Part shown: piece after piece, positions 49,001 to 60,935 of the stretch
Numbering within the stretch: the first letter of the stretch is position 1
Layout of the letters: every line of letters starts with the position of its first letter
DNA from: Pontederia crassipes
Taxonomy: Eukaryota > Streptophyta > Magnoliopsida > Commelinales > Pontederiaceae
Reading direction: 5' to 3'
DNA length: 64,000 nucleotides
Assembly (NCBI GenBank): GCA_030549335.1
Contig: CM060198.1
Span: 52,574,995 to 52,638,994 of the forward strand
Program-made: the position numbers and the translations under genes
The notes under the pieces: model-generated
What the model was told of the DNA's origin: nothing
The model's database searches: none
What the model saw: only the letters and a program-made list of their open reading frames with translations

Positions 49001-49521
49001 GTTGGATCATTTTGTGATAAAATACAAATTGGGGACCAAAATGGGATAGAAGAAAGGTTGGGGGAGTATTTTGTTAAAATAAAGAACTGAAAAGATAATG
49101 ATGATAGTTGGGAGATTGATTGTAAAAGCTAAGCATAATCATATGCAAGTGCAACACCATCAGAGGCGCATGGGTGGGTGGGGGTGTTGGTTTATTTCCA
49201 TTTGCAGCTTTGCGCAGGTTTGTGCACATCTCTCAACTTTGAGACAGGGTGACTTCGTTGTGTCCATCTCCAATATAAGAAAAGAAGAAAAAAAAAAGGA
49301 TGATTGTAACACATGGATAATGTGTTTTTTTTCAGTAATGTGATATATGAGTTGTGCAGTGATAATGCTCGTCTCTCAAAAATATTCCTCTAGCAGGTGC
49401 TGGATATGAAGGGGGCAGGAGAGGAGGTGCAGTTGGTGGAAGAGGAGGCTATGGACGTGGTGGCGGCGGCGGAGGTCGGGGAAGGATGGGCGGTCGAGGG
49501 AGGGGAAACCAAATGGAGTAA
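43043..49521 (+). CDS. ALBA-domain RNA/DNA-binding protein with RGG tail, 8 exons, 283 aa
   Basis: Exons by eye: 43043-43165, 45289-45369, 45466-45554, 45642-45716, 45803-45945, 46010-46159, 46379-46444, 49397-49521. They keep one frame (852 nt). The Alba domain covers residues about 18-115: NEIRITSQGLIRNYISYA, GMGQAISKTVAIVEILK, LHQDTSISSVSITDVWEP and TRHVSMISITLS, a close match to plant long-form ALBA proteins. Then come a Gln/Tyr-rich linker (YQQQQQYQ...) and an RGG/YGG tail (GRGRGRGGRGRG, GGYGGGYGGGYGAYGGGY), ending GRGNQME. RGG-type ALBA proteins bind RNA and RNA-DNA hybrids in cytoplasm and nucleus; the function here is inferred from the family. Start: the first ATG after a CT-rich, telo-box leader. 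The intron 4 acceptor (TTAAAAAG) is weak, but the stronger upstream CAG leads to a stop. Introns 1 (2.1 kb) and 7 (3.0 kb) are enlarged by transposons. Confidence 0.9.
43998..44109 (+). mobile_element. 5'-truncated SINE with 18-bp target-site duplication
   Basis: An 18-bp direct repeat AATTATAATGTTATTTTA (43,998-44,015 and 44,092-44,109) flanks a 76-bp insert. The insert ends ACCTAGTGGGAAAAGGCTTT and then GTTGTTGTTGT, the 3' end signature of plant Au-type SINEs. The tRNA-like 5' part is missing. It lies in intron 1 of the ALBA gene, in sense orientation. Confidence 0.75.
44577..45187. mobile_element. hAT-type MITE (611 bp) in ALBA intron 1
   Basis: The ends CAATGTTGTCAAGTTCGAGAG and, in reverse complement, CAATGTTGTTAAACTCTCAGAG are inverted. 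The flanks GACTCTGT (44,569-44,576) and GACTCTGC (45,188-45,195) are an 8-bp duplication with one mismatch. The sub-ends are repeated AAACTCxTAxxAGTTTAxGAGT words. It is related by its terminus to the MITE at 35,455. Confidence 0.75.
47511..48288. mobile_element. Mutator-like element (778 bp) with near-perfect 86-bp hairpin TIRs
   Basis: A perfect 9-bp duplication TATATTATA (47,502-47,510 and 48,289-48,297). The TIRs, 47,511-47,596 and 48,203-48,288, are identical except for a three-base loop. Each TIR contains two hairpins: a 15-bp stem GTTTATCATACGCAT with loop CAAA, and a 14-bp stem GCCCACCGTCCGAT with loop CTA. The core is GC-rich, built from CTCGCGTCCCGCCGTCCTCG-type repeats. Frames of 180-230 codons on both strands are composition artefacts. 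It appears to be a recent insertion, and no transposase is present. Confidence 0.88.
48527..48930. mobile_element. Inverted-repeat MITE in ALBA intron 7
   Basis: The left AGTTTTATTTCCATTTTTCAC and the right end (reverse complement AGTTACTTCCATTTTCCACTCC) begin inverted arms of about 120 bp that also share ACCAAATTT, ATATTTACTTTT and ACATTTA. No certain target-site duplication. Confidence 0.5.
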
Positions 49522-51325
49522 TGTAAGGGAGTCCTCGGAGTGTTATCATGGGTGTTGCATGGCAGAAGGCAAGTCTCGCTACTATATATAATCTCAATGG
49601 GTTTTGCGATATGAGAGAGATCCTCTTTGTTTATTATGTTTGAATCTGTTTTGGGCCTTGTTGTTTATCGGTTTGTTTCTCATGTTATTGGAAGTATTTG
49701 AAGCATGCAAGAATTCCTCCCTTTTCCTATTTTTGCCCTCTTCCCAAATGTATCTGTGGATCAAACATCTGTAGTAGACCTTTGAGATCTCGAGCATCTC
49801 AATTTTTTTTTCCATGTGTAGTAGACCATTGAGATCTCAAACATCTGGTTCCCCTTTAAGCTATGTACTACCAAAATATCTTAAGTATTCCTAATATCTT
49901 AAAGATAAAAAGCCAAGTTCTAATCTTTACACCTGCCAAACTTATCTGAACACTTACAATTTCTTTTAGCAGATCCTACCTAATTAGTATAACTTTTTTG
50001 ATACATTTCTTTTACATCTATAGCAAGTTGGCCCCATTTATTTATTCCCTCTATCTCCCACCATGTCTTCTATGCGTTCTTCTAAAATAATCTCAACCGT
50101 CTCCCCAATTATTTCCAATTCTTATACAAAAAAAAATATATGTTTTCATTGAAAGAAGGAAGAAATGCTTATGTATGACTTGTTACGAGAAACAGACTCA
50201 ATTTCATTGAAAGAAGGTACAAGTAGGGAATAATACCCTATAACTTGACTACAATTTAATCTTGTATATATCATAACAATGAATTTTTTTAGGTACCAAC
50301 GATTTGCCCTAACTTTATTATCAGTTTGCACTAGTCTCCATCATGGTTCTTTAAATAGCAAATGAGTATGTCATGTAAAGATTTCGGTACATGAAAATTG
50401 ACAACACTTGGATGCTTTAATGCATAAAATATTAATTGCATTAATATTATAATATTTTTTTCGTCAAGGTCGTTGTTCGAAAGCAACGCGAATCAGGATG
50501 ACAATGATTTAAATTTCTATTTAACCACTTTTTTTGTGGTATCAGTCGGAAAAAAGTAAAATATTATTAACGTTGGACCTTCACTATTAAATGAGATTTT
50601 CAACAACAATGTCCATACATTTATATTGATTATTAGTATGAAAAAATAATTAGAACAATAATTTCCGATATTCAACGTTATTTTTTTTTATTGTCGTCAC
50701 AATAATAGGGAGTGGTTGGAAAGATTAATTTATATCATCCGTCTATTTTTAATGTGCAATTCAAAACTTGAGTTCTGGGTAAATGAAATGCTGAAAATAA
50801 AAAGTGTTTTATCATTTGAACTCCACTTCCAATTCCAAGGACAAAGAACACTGGGACATAGAATAGACTTGTCAGCATCCTCGGTCCCAACTACAGAACA
50901 AGTGCTGGTGTATTAACGACAACAACAACAACTAAAGTGTTGCCGACACGCATTAATTATTAATGCTAGTTAGAGTGCATCTAGAGAAACATGATTATGA
51001 CCTATTTTTTGTTCTTATATTTTCCATGGACTTAATTTATTTTCTTATTCATATACTTTGTGCCTTCTTTTATAGCAAAGAAAAAGGAACTGATGGCAGT
51101 CCCTTCCCTTTGTTCGAAAATTATGTGATCTAAGATTCTTGAGAATTTGTTAGTATTTGACTTATCGAACCGTAGACTAAAAAATTCCTTTTCTTTCTAA
51201 GTTTAATGAGCATGTTTAAGTGTGTGAAATAATTTTAGACGTACTTTTCTCTATTTTTTTAATATATTTTTTAATAATAATTTAAAAGATCATCAATCAA
51301 ATCATTAATAAAAGATACCATAACT
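49522..51325. other. 3' flank of the ALBA gene and spacer
   Basis: Near 49,790 and 49,825 a 20-bp GTAGTAGACCxTTGAGATCTC segment is directly repeated. A short CAACAACAACAACT run lies at about 50,923-50,936. No other gene recognised. Confidence 0.45.
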
Positions 51326-54077
51326 TGACACGATCCCGGAATTAAGTCTCGGCCTAACCCGTAAGTCGCGACGTAATTACGGACGATCAAATAAAATTTT
51401 GCGGAAACGTGCAATAGTTCCCCTAGAAAACATTAGAGGATAACACACATAACAATCAACGCAATTCATATATTTGATCATCAGAGCATAACAGAAAACC
51501 TTAAGGTTTACATCACACAAAACCATATTCTTTTAGGATACAAAAGTATATTCGTTTATGTATTTTACAAACACAACTCCTTTGACATCCAACAAAGGAT
51601 GCAAGAAGTACAAGTCTTCTATCTATGTCACCACGAAGATGCCAAAACTCTCCAATACCTCAGCAACAGAAAGAGTCTGCGACTCTGCTAAGGTAGTCCA
51701 CGTGCACGATCTCAAAAGCTTTAATGATCTGAAACATGTTGAAACAACGTAATGAGCAACCAACAGCTCAGTAAGTTGATAACTCATACTCAATGTGTTA
51801 ACCACCTTTCAATTCAGAAGGATATCAAATACATACAATAGTAAGAAGCAAAATGATAAGTTACCTTTAGTATCATAAGCGCAAAATCATATACAATTTG
51901 CAAATCCGATCAATCAAACAAATCACTTAACATATGCAATGATGCAGCAACCACATGAATGCACAGATCACCAACTGGCCAGTTTGTATAGTCGATAGAT
52001 GGATTCGAGAGGTGGCTCCCACCGTGACTACTCACGATGTAGCACTTCGCTCCATTCTACCTCATCCCTGCCGGGGAACATAACGAATCAGAATGTAAGT
52101 GGATTCAAGAGGTGGCTCCCACCGTGATTTCTCACGATGTAGCACTTTGCTCCATCTTACATCATCCCATTTTGGGTTCAGAATATATTGATGGTTGGAT
52201 TCGAGAGGTGGCTCCCATCGCTATCAACGATGTAGCACTTCGCTCCAATCATCACTCATGCAAATGCATGACACACACATATGCAAATGAATGATTCCTT
52301 ACACAAATTGCACATTCAGATATTCTGACAAATCGTTCGAATCAGTCATTCACACAAATACATCATTCATACAAATCAATGTCTCACTCAATAATACTCT
52401 TTAGAGAACAATGAATAGTTCAAAATACTTTCCATCCAAATGTCAATGTAGAAATCACAAAGAATAGGAGGAACCAGCTTACCTTATATAAGTGATGTGA
52501 AAATTTTAATCGCCTCCTCTTATCCTTACTTACTCCTTTAATCCTAAAATAATAACATATGTCCATTTAAATACTATGATATGAGAACTAACATAATATA
52601 CATGAAAAACATATCAGATAAACTATACATATCATTTACCCCCTTCACTCAAATAATTCAACTACTTGAATCCTTAGAAGTGTTCATGTTGCACATGGCA
52701 GATTAACAACCTAATGCAAGAAAATTCATAACTCCGAATATTTAGGGCCAAAATTCATATTATAATTTGTTATGAACCTAGAGTTCCTCAGGAATGACTA
52801 ATAAAAGTTTCAGATTTTATTTCATCATAATTAGGTCGCAGAAAAATCGACAATTAGCATAATATCAATTATAGTTCCTAGTTCTGGCAGACAGGGCAAG
52901 GTGCAATAATAAATTCATAACTCTCAGAACACAATTGATTTCAAGGTGATTCGAATTGGAGACGAATCCTAACTTCAACATATATCTGAACCTTAAATAT
53001 CAAGAATTATCATATAATATGGAATTTTCTACATAATTTACAATTCGGGTGAGCAATTCTGCAAAACAGTCTGATAGACCCTTAAACATGAGGGCATAAC
53101 TTTTTGTACACCAATCCAATTAAGCTAATTCCAAAGACACACGAAAGCTAGCTCATAAGGGATGTTCTAGAATTAATTTCATAATTTTAGGAGGTCACTA
53201 GGGCATCCAGATGACCTAGCAAATCTCGGGCATAGAATTGCTTGTAGCTAGGGCTTGTTCTTGATCAAAAGAGATCAAGCTAAGTATACCCCTTAACTAC
53301 ACTGAGATTTTGGAATGAAAAAAAAAAAGAAGAAAAAGCCAGAGGAACTATGTGAAATCAGAGTATGACCATAATTACAAGATCTATGTAATACTTACCA
53401 CAAAATGACCAAAATCCACTTTTGTTTACTTCTCCAAGTTCTTCTTTCTTCCTTGAATTTTGCTTTTCTTTGTGTTCAAGTTTCGGATGGATGAACTAAG
53501 GGCCGACAATAGGTGGATAAGATCTTGTAATAACGGACTTCAGGGTGGTCAAACTAAGGTACAAAATTGCCCTTGGATTTTGGTACTTATTTACACTCCA
53601 TGCCATTTAAGTAAATGGCTTTGGTTTTCTATTTATTTATTTTATTTTTCATTTACTTAAGACATTACATGTAAATAAGGAAGTACCCCCCATTTGGATT
53701 CAAACAAAATATTTTCAAACATAAATTTCAAGAGAATAAAAATCTAAATTTTGGTCCGAAGAACAAAAACGACGATTTTTCAGATTTTCTGTTTTTACAC
53801 ATCATTTTTACCTAACTAGAACATCTTCTAAAAATTATTAAAAATCATATCTAGCATACATTCATATATAGGAACAATTACCGGCACTTTATTTTTCTTA
53901 ATTCTATTATTTTCCGATATCACATTTTCATGCCTTAAGCGAAATTTTCAGCGCTTAAGACGTTCCGACGATCATAGTTGGAACTTATAACATAACATTC
54001 ATATCATAATGCATATCAATCACTTAAAACCACATTAACAAATATCAAATCATAGGGATTAGTTTTGGGATATTACA
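51326..54077 (-). repeat. Gypsy 3' LTR (2,752 bp)
   Basis: On the minus strand it runs from TGTAATATCCCAAAAC to ...GGGATCGTGTCA, directly after the polypurine tract AAGGGGGGTAGAG. It holds an internal tandem repeat and the AGCTCAGTAAGTTGATAAC motif (plus strand, 51,765). Part of the chromovirus at 54,078-58,630. Confidence 0.85.
52003..52255. repeat. About 97-bp tandem repeat, three copies, inside the LTR
   Basis: GGATTC(G/A)AGAGGTGGCTCCCA... followed by CGATGTAGCACTT(C/T)GCTCCA begins near 52,003, 52,101 and 52,197. The last copy is slightly shortened. Confidence 0.85.
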
Positions 54078-57000
54078 CTCTACCCCCCTTAAAAGAAATT
54101 TCGTCCTCGAAATTAAGCATACCTTATTGATCAAATAAGTAGGGGTATTGATCACGCATGTCTCGTTCAGTTTCCCATGTTGCTTCCTCAACACCATGAT
54201 GCTGCCATAGGATTTTTACCAACGGAATAGCTTTAGTTCGGAGAACTTGTTCCTTCCGATCCAAAATACGAATTGGTCGTTCTTTATAAGACATGTTCTC
54301 TTTCAACTCCACGGGTTCATATTCAATCACATGCGACGGGTCTGGCTCATATTTCCTTAACATGGATACATGAAATACATCATGTATATTTTCCATATCA
54401 GGAGGTAATGCTAAGCGATAGGCAACTGACCCCACTCGCTCAAGTATCTCAAATGGTCCTATATATCGAGGACCTAGTTTGCCTTTCTTTCCAAATCTCA
54501 TCACGCCTTTAGATGGGGAGACCTTTAGGAATACATGATCTCCTTGTCGAAATTCCAGGGGCCTTCGACGATTATCAGCATAACTCTTCTGTCTACTCTG
54601 TGCTTCTTTAAGCTTTTCTTGAGCAACCTTGATCTTATCAGTGGTTGTCTGAACTATTGCTGGACCTGTTAGTTATTTTTCACCAGCCTCTTCCCAACAA
54701 ATTGGCGATCTACAATTTCTTCCATATAAAGCTTCAAAAGGTGCCATTTCAATACTGCTATGATAGCTATTATTATACGAGAACTCTATAAGAGATATGT
54801 GTTCATCCCAATTGCCTCCAAAATCTAAAACACATGCACGAAGCATATCTTCCAAAGTCTGAATAGTTCTTTCTGATTGTCCGTCTGTTTGAGGATGAAA
54901 GGCAGAACTAAATTGAAGCTTTGTTCCCATAGCTCGTTGTAAAGCTGTCCAAAAACGTGATGTGAAACGAGGATCTCGATCAGAGGTGATGCTAGCAGGA
55001 ACTCCATGCAGTCGAACAATCTCCTCAATGTAAATTTGTGCCAATTTGTTCAAGGTATAATCTATCCTAATAGGTATAAAATGAGCTGACTTTGTTAATC
55101 GATCCACAATAACCCATATGGCGTTATGCCCTTTGCTAGACCTCGGTAATCCTTGAACAAAATCCATAGTTACATCTTCCCACTTCCATTGGGGAATAGG
55201 AAGTGGTTGTAACGTACCTCCTGGCTTCTTATGTTCTGCTTTGATTTGTTGGCACACTAAACACTTGGATACCATTTCAGCAATGTCCTTCTTCATATCA
55301 TTCCACCAATAATGCTTTTTTCAAATTTTGATACATTTTCGTATTGCCTGGATGAACACTATAAGGAGTTCTATGTGCTTCTTCTAAAATTAACTTTCGG
55401 AGCTCAATATCATTAGGAACACAAATTCTATTTCCACACCTCAATATCCCATCTTCATGCATTTGAAAATCTGGATTTCTTTCTCCTTTCCTTGTAGTCT
55501 GGAGTGCTAACAACTGAGGATCCTTCTGCTGAGCTTCTTTGATTCTATGTATCAGTTCGGGTTCCACCTTCATTGTCGCCACAATTCCATTAAGACTATG
55601 TTCAATAAACTTAAAACCTGAATCCCTTAACTCTTCAAGAAGTTTCCATTCACTAACCATCATACTAGTCATGAATGCTGATTTCCTACTCAATGCATCT
55701 GCAACGGTATTTGCCTTCCCCGGATGATATTGGATGGTACAATCATAATCTTTTAGAATATCCATCCATCTCCTTTGTCTCATATTTAATTCTCTTTGGG
55801 AGAATAAATATTTCAAACTCTTGTGGTCCGTATATATCTCAAATGTTTCTCCATATAAATAATGTCTCCAAATCTTTAATGCAAAGATAATAGCAGCAAG
55901 CTCCAAATCATGTGTGGGATAATTTTGCTCATAATCTTTAAGTTGTCTGGAGGCATATGCCACTACTCGACCATGTTGCATTAGTACACATCCTAAGCCT
56001 TTCCGAGACGCATCACTGTATATCACAAATCCATCCGTACCCGAGGGAATGGTTAAAACCGGAGCACTCGTTAGTCTTCTCTTGAGTTCTTGAAAGCTTC
56101 TCTCACATTCATCAGACCATGTAAACTTTGTATTCTTGCGTGTCAACCTTGTGAGAGGAATGCAAATAGAAGAAAAGCCTTCAACGAATCTTCTGTAATA
56201 ACCTGCTAAACCCAAGAAACTCCTTACTTCAGTAACAGTGGTTGGCCTCTCCCAATTGACCACGGCCTCCACTTTTGAAGGATCAACCGATATGCCTTCC
56301 CTGGAGATAACATGACCCAAGAACACCACTCGATCAAGCCAAAACTCACACTTACTAAACTTTGCATATAACCTTCGTTCGCTGAGCATTTGCAGAGTAG
56401 TTCTCAAATGTTCTTCATGTTCAGCATGACTTTTGGAATATATCAAAATATCATCAATAAAAACAATCACAAATTGATCTAAGAAAGGTTTAAAGACCCG
56501 ATTCATCATATCCATGAAGGCAGCTGGAGCATTAGTCAATCCGAATGGCATTACCAAAAACTCATAGTGCCCATATCGTGTCCTGAATGCAGTTTTTGGA
56601 ATGTCACTTTCTTTTATTTTGAGCTGATGATATCCCGATCTGAGATCAATCTTCGAAAATAGAGATGCACCCTGCAACTGATCAAACAAATCATCTATTC
56701 TTGGTAAAGGATATTTATTCTTTATGGTAACTCGGTTGACGATAATCAATGCATAACCTGAGAGATCCATCTTTCTTCTTCACAAATAAAACTGGAGCTC
56801 CCCAAGGTGATACACTTGGTCGAATAAAACCTTTATCTAACAGCTCTTGTAATTGCGCCTTCAACTCTTTTAATTTCGTAGGTGCCATATGGTAAGGGGC
56901 TTTGGAAATAGGAGCTGTGCCTGGGAGAAGGTCAATAGAGAACTCTATCTCTCTATCAGGGGGTAAGCCAGGCAACTCCTCCGGAAATACATCCGGAAAC

Positions 57001-58630
57001 TCCTTCACGATTGAGACATTATCCAAACTGATTCCCTCCTTTTTGCTTTCAACCAAGAAAGCCAAGAACCCTTCACATCCCCTCCTAAGCAATTTATTAG
57101 CACGCATATAAGAGATCAAACAACATGTTTTTGGTTCCTTATCTTCCATAAAGCAAAATGAGGGCTGATTTGGAAGTGAAAATGTAACTACCTTCTTGTA
57201 ACAATCTAAACATGCATGATATGATGACAACCAGTCCATACCCAAAATCACATCAAAGTCATGCATGTATAAAAGAATCAGATCAACACTTAAGGATTTG
57301 TCACCAACTTTAACACTACATGACTTATATATTATATTCGAAGGCAAAGTGTGCCCATCAGGTGTAGTAATTGTGAGGCAATAACCTAATGGTTCCCTTT
57401 TTGCCTTCAAATGGCATGCAAAATTTGGAGATACTAAGGAATGAGTAGAATCGGGATCAATCAAAACTCGTGCCTTAGTGCCACAAATAGGAAGATTACC
57501 TGTGATCACTGCATTTGAGGCCTCAGCATCCTTCTGTGTTAAAGCATACACATGTCCTTGTCCAACTGGTTGCTTTCCTTTGTCTAATGGTCTGTTTGGT
57601 CGCGGGGGTTGTTGAGGTTGTTGTCGCATTAATGGACAGTTCCGGATAAAGTGACCCACTTTTCCACACCTAAAACAAGCTCCTACTTCTTTATGGCAAG
57701 GGGCATTACCATGAAAATTCCCACATGTTTTGCATGGTTGAGCATTTTGTGCTTGTGACTGTGATTGTTGTCCACGAAAAGGTACATTATATCTCTTCTT
57801 CTTAAAATCAAAAGTCTTTGGTCTCAGATGCTGACCAACATTATGTTCCTTCCTTTTTTGCTCTTGAGACACCTGGTACATATTTAAATCATTCTCCACC
57901 AGTTGTGCCCTCTCATAAACATCATCATATACTCGTAGCTTTAAAGCTGTAAGTCTGTTCTTAATGGCCGGTTTCAATCCCCTCTCAAACTTCTTTGCCC
58001 TTTCAGCTTCATCTGAAATTAGGTGTGGCGCAAACCTTGATAACTTTGCAAATTTAGCCTCATACTGATCAACTGTCATATTTCCTTGTTCGAGCTTCAG
58101 AAAGTCGATGACCTTCTGATCTCGTGCACAATCTGAAAAGTACTTTCCAAGAAACACTTCTACAAACTTCTTCCATGACAGGTTGGCATTAGTAGCCAAA
58201 ACTCTAGGTTTAGTTGCTTTCCACCAATGCTCGGCATTGTCCTCAAGCATAAATTCTGCAAAAACTATTTTCTCTCGCTCATCACAACATAAGGCAGCAA
58301 ATATCTTCTCCATTCTGCTTATCCAACTCTCGGCTTCAGTTGGATCACCTGTACCCTTGAAACTAGGAGGGTCGAGTTTCTTGAACTGCTCAATGGTACA
58401 TTTCCGGCTACTTCCCGTTTGCTCCACTGTATTATCATTATTCTTATTACTCTGAGTAGCTTGCACCTTCATTATGTCGCTCATTTCTTGTAGAGCACGA
58501 AAAACACCTTCGAGTCGAGGATCATGATCAGGACTTTGACTTTGGGCCGAGCTTTCCCCCCTTGTCTTCATGGTCCTAATGACATAGTCAATGCACAGAA
58601 ATTAAGGAATCATATAATATATAAGAATAG
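54078..58630 (-). mobile_element. Ty3/gypsy chromovirus internal region (gag-pol), broken
   Basis: In element order (minus strand): a gag with a retrotransposon-gag domain and a CCHC knuckle ([14 protein letters not shown]); a retropepsin-like protease region; reverse transcriptase with FIDDILIYS; RNase H (YASRQL..., TDHKSLKYL); an integrase core ([29 protein letters not shown]); and a C-terminal GPFEILERVG module followed by a chromodomain-like tail (RPIRILDRKEQVLR, VEEATWETE). The RT-before-integrase order and the chromodomain place it with chromoviruses, close to Tekay/Del. The reading frame is broken in about three or four places. The right side lacks an LTR in normal orientation, so the element is incomplete. 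The high similarity of its LTR to the inverted segment at 58,650 suggests recent origin. Confidence 0.9.
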
Positions 58631-58649
58631 TTCAAAATACTTATACATA

Positions 58650-60053
58650 GTCAATTCAGAAATTAAGTTGGTTCCTCCTATTCTTTGTGATTTCTACATT
58701 GACATTTGGATGGAAAGTATTTTGAACTATTCATTGTTCTCTAAAGAGTATTATTGAGTGAGACATTGATTTGTATGAATGATGTATTTGTGTGAATGAC
58801 TGATTCGAACGATTTGTCAGAATATCTGAATGTGCAATTTGTGTAAGGAATCATTCATTTGCATATGTGTGTGTCATGCATTTGCATGAGTGATGATTGG
58901 AGCGAAGTGCTACATCGTTGATAGCGATGGGAGCCACCTCTCGAATCCAACCATCAATATATTCTGATCCCAAAATGGGATGATGTAAGATGGAGCAAAG
59001 TGCTACATCGTGAGAAATCACGGTGGGAGCCACCTCTTGAATCCACTTAGATTTTTATTCTCTTGAAATTTATGTTTGAAAATATTTTGTTTGAATCCAA
59101 ATGGGGGGTACTTCCTTATTTACATGTAATGTCTTAAGTAAATGAAAAATAAAATAAATAAATAGAAAACCAAAGCCATTTACTTAAATGGCATGGAGTG
59201 TAAATAAGTACCAAAATCCAAGGGCAATTTTGTACCTTAGTTTGACCACCCTGAAGTCGGTTATTACAAGATCTTATCCACCTATTGTCGGCCCTTAGTT
59301 CATCCATCCGAAACTTGAACACAAAGAAAAGCAAAATTCAAGGAAGAAAGAAGAACTTGGAGAAGTAAACAAAAGTGGATTTTGGTCATTTTGTGGTAAG
59401 TATTACATAGATCTTGTAATTATGGTCATACTCTGATTTCACATAGTTCCTCTGGCTTTTTCTTCTTTTTTTTTTCATTCCAAAATCTCAGTGTAGTTAA
59501 GGGGTATACTTAGCTTGATCTCTTTTGATCAAGAACAAGCCCTAGCTACAAGCAATTCTATGCCCGAGATTTGCTAGGTCATATGGATGCCCTAGTGACC
59601 TCCTAAAATTATGAAATTAATTCTAGAACATCCCTTATGAGCTAGCTTTCGTGTGTCTTTGGAATTAGCTTAATTGGATTGGTGTACAAAAAGTTATGCC
59701 CTCATGTTTAAGGGTCTATCAGACTGTTTTGCAGAATTGCTCACCCGAATTGTAAATTATGTAGAAAATTCCATATTATATGATAATTCTTGATATTTAA
59801 GGTTCAGATATATGTTGAAGTTAGGATTCGTCTCCAATTCGAATCACCTTGAAATCAATTGTGTTCTGAGAGTTATGAATTTATTATTGCACCTTGCCCT
59901 GTCTGCCAGAACTAGGAACTATAATTGATATTATGCTAATTGTCGATTTTTCTGCGACCTAATTATGATGAAATAAAATCTGAAACTTTTATTAGTCATT
60001 CCTGAGGAACTTTAGGTTCATAACAAATTATAATATGAATTTTGGTCTGAATA
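58650..60053 (+). repeat. Inverted, rearranged LTR segment of the same gypsy family
   Basis: The first part (58,650-59,045) is the reverse complement of LTR sequence at 52,105-52,480. The second (59,046-60,053) is the reverse complement of 52,735-53,745. Both are nearly identical to the left LTR, with only scattered differences, but their order is not that of one LTR. The segment faces opposite to the gag-pol region, where a same-orientation 5' LTR would be expected. Confidence 0.85.
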
Positions 60054-60935
60054 TTTAAAATTTTACGATATTATTATTCTTCAGAAGAGATATAATGATC
60101 TTTTATCATTTTTAATGCTATAGATTTTTTTTTGTTATCACGGAGCAAAGACATATATCGAAAAAATGTAAAGCCTCCTGACACTTTAAACTCTCATTTT
60201 CCCCCTTTCTTTAAACAATATATATATAGTTCTTTTTTGGATCCTAATGCATTGATAAAACAATATTCGTCCGAATATGATTTAGTGCGAATTTTTAATA
60301 GAACGAAATCGATCCACTCAAATTAGGAATTCATTTAAAAAAAACGTAATGACCGGTGGAATCTATTTTTATTTATTAATTTTTATTCATTTAATTAATT
60401 TATAAGTAATCAATTTTTGTTATGGATATCATAATTTTTAATATAATTTAATATGTTGTTATCGAACTCTATTTTGATAGTTTTATAAAAATATCAAAAT
60501 AGGACATTGAATATTCCATCCGAAAAAAAAATTAAAAGAGTGGTTTTTATTTTTAATTCATAATTTTAGAATTATTCTTATAATTTGAAAGAAAAGAAGG
60601 TATGACAGATAGGTCAAAGAAAAGAAAGAACCAAAGTCGTCGGTTTCGCCGTCTGCTGTGCAACTGAGGGAAGCAAAAGAAACAAAACAGTCCCAGATTT
60701 GTGCTGCACTTTGGGGTCTTACTTGAAATTTAGAACGCAAAAGATTTTTACCTATTATTGTAAATCTTTTTGAAAAATAATTTTAAAAAGTTCGAAATGT
60801 CCATACAACTTTGTCCATACAATATTTTTTGAAAGCAAAAGATTTTTTTAACCTATTCTGTTATTTTATTCTATTTATAAATATTCCCTAACACAACAAC
60901 TTTGTTTTTAAAAGTCATGTTTGTATCAGACATTA
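60054..60935. other. AT-rich spacer
   Basis: The open frame at 60,132-60,326 (FPPFFKQYIYSSFLDPNALI, IFNRTKSIHS) has an organelle-like look but I cannot place it. No gene supported. Confidence 0.35.

Larger units (their letters stand above)
47229..49084. mobile_element. Outer inverted-repeat element in ALBA intron 7, host of two further insertions
   Basis: The left CTTTATTTTGTAATAAAATG and the right end (reverse complement CTTTATTTTAACAAAATACT) start inverted regions of about 90 bp that share CTTTCTTCTATCCCAxTTTG. The 47,511 Mutator-like element and the 48,527 inverted-repeat element lie between them. No target-site duplication was found. Probably a Mutator-like MITE. Confidence 0.5.

Noticed and set aside
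50918-50940. CAACAACAACAACT as a minus-strand SINE 3' end
   Set aside because: The adjoining bases do not continue into the CCTAGTGGG-type SINE sequence.
60132-60326. A frame suspected to be organelle-derived
   Set aside because: It does not match any plastid or mitochondrial gene I can recall, and it sits in AT-rich DNA.
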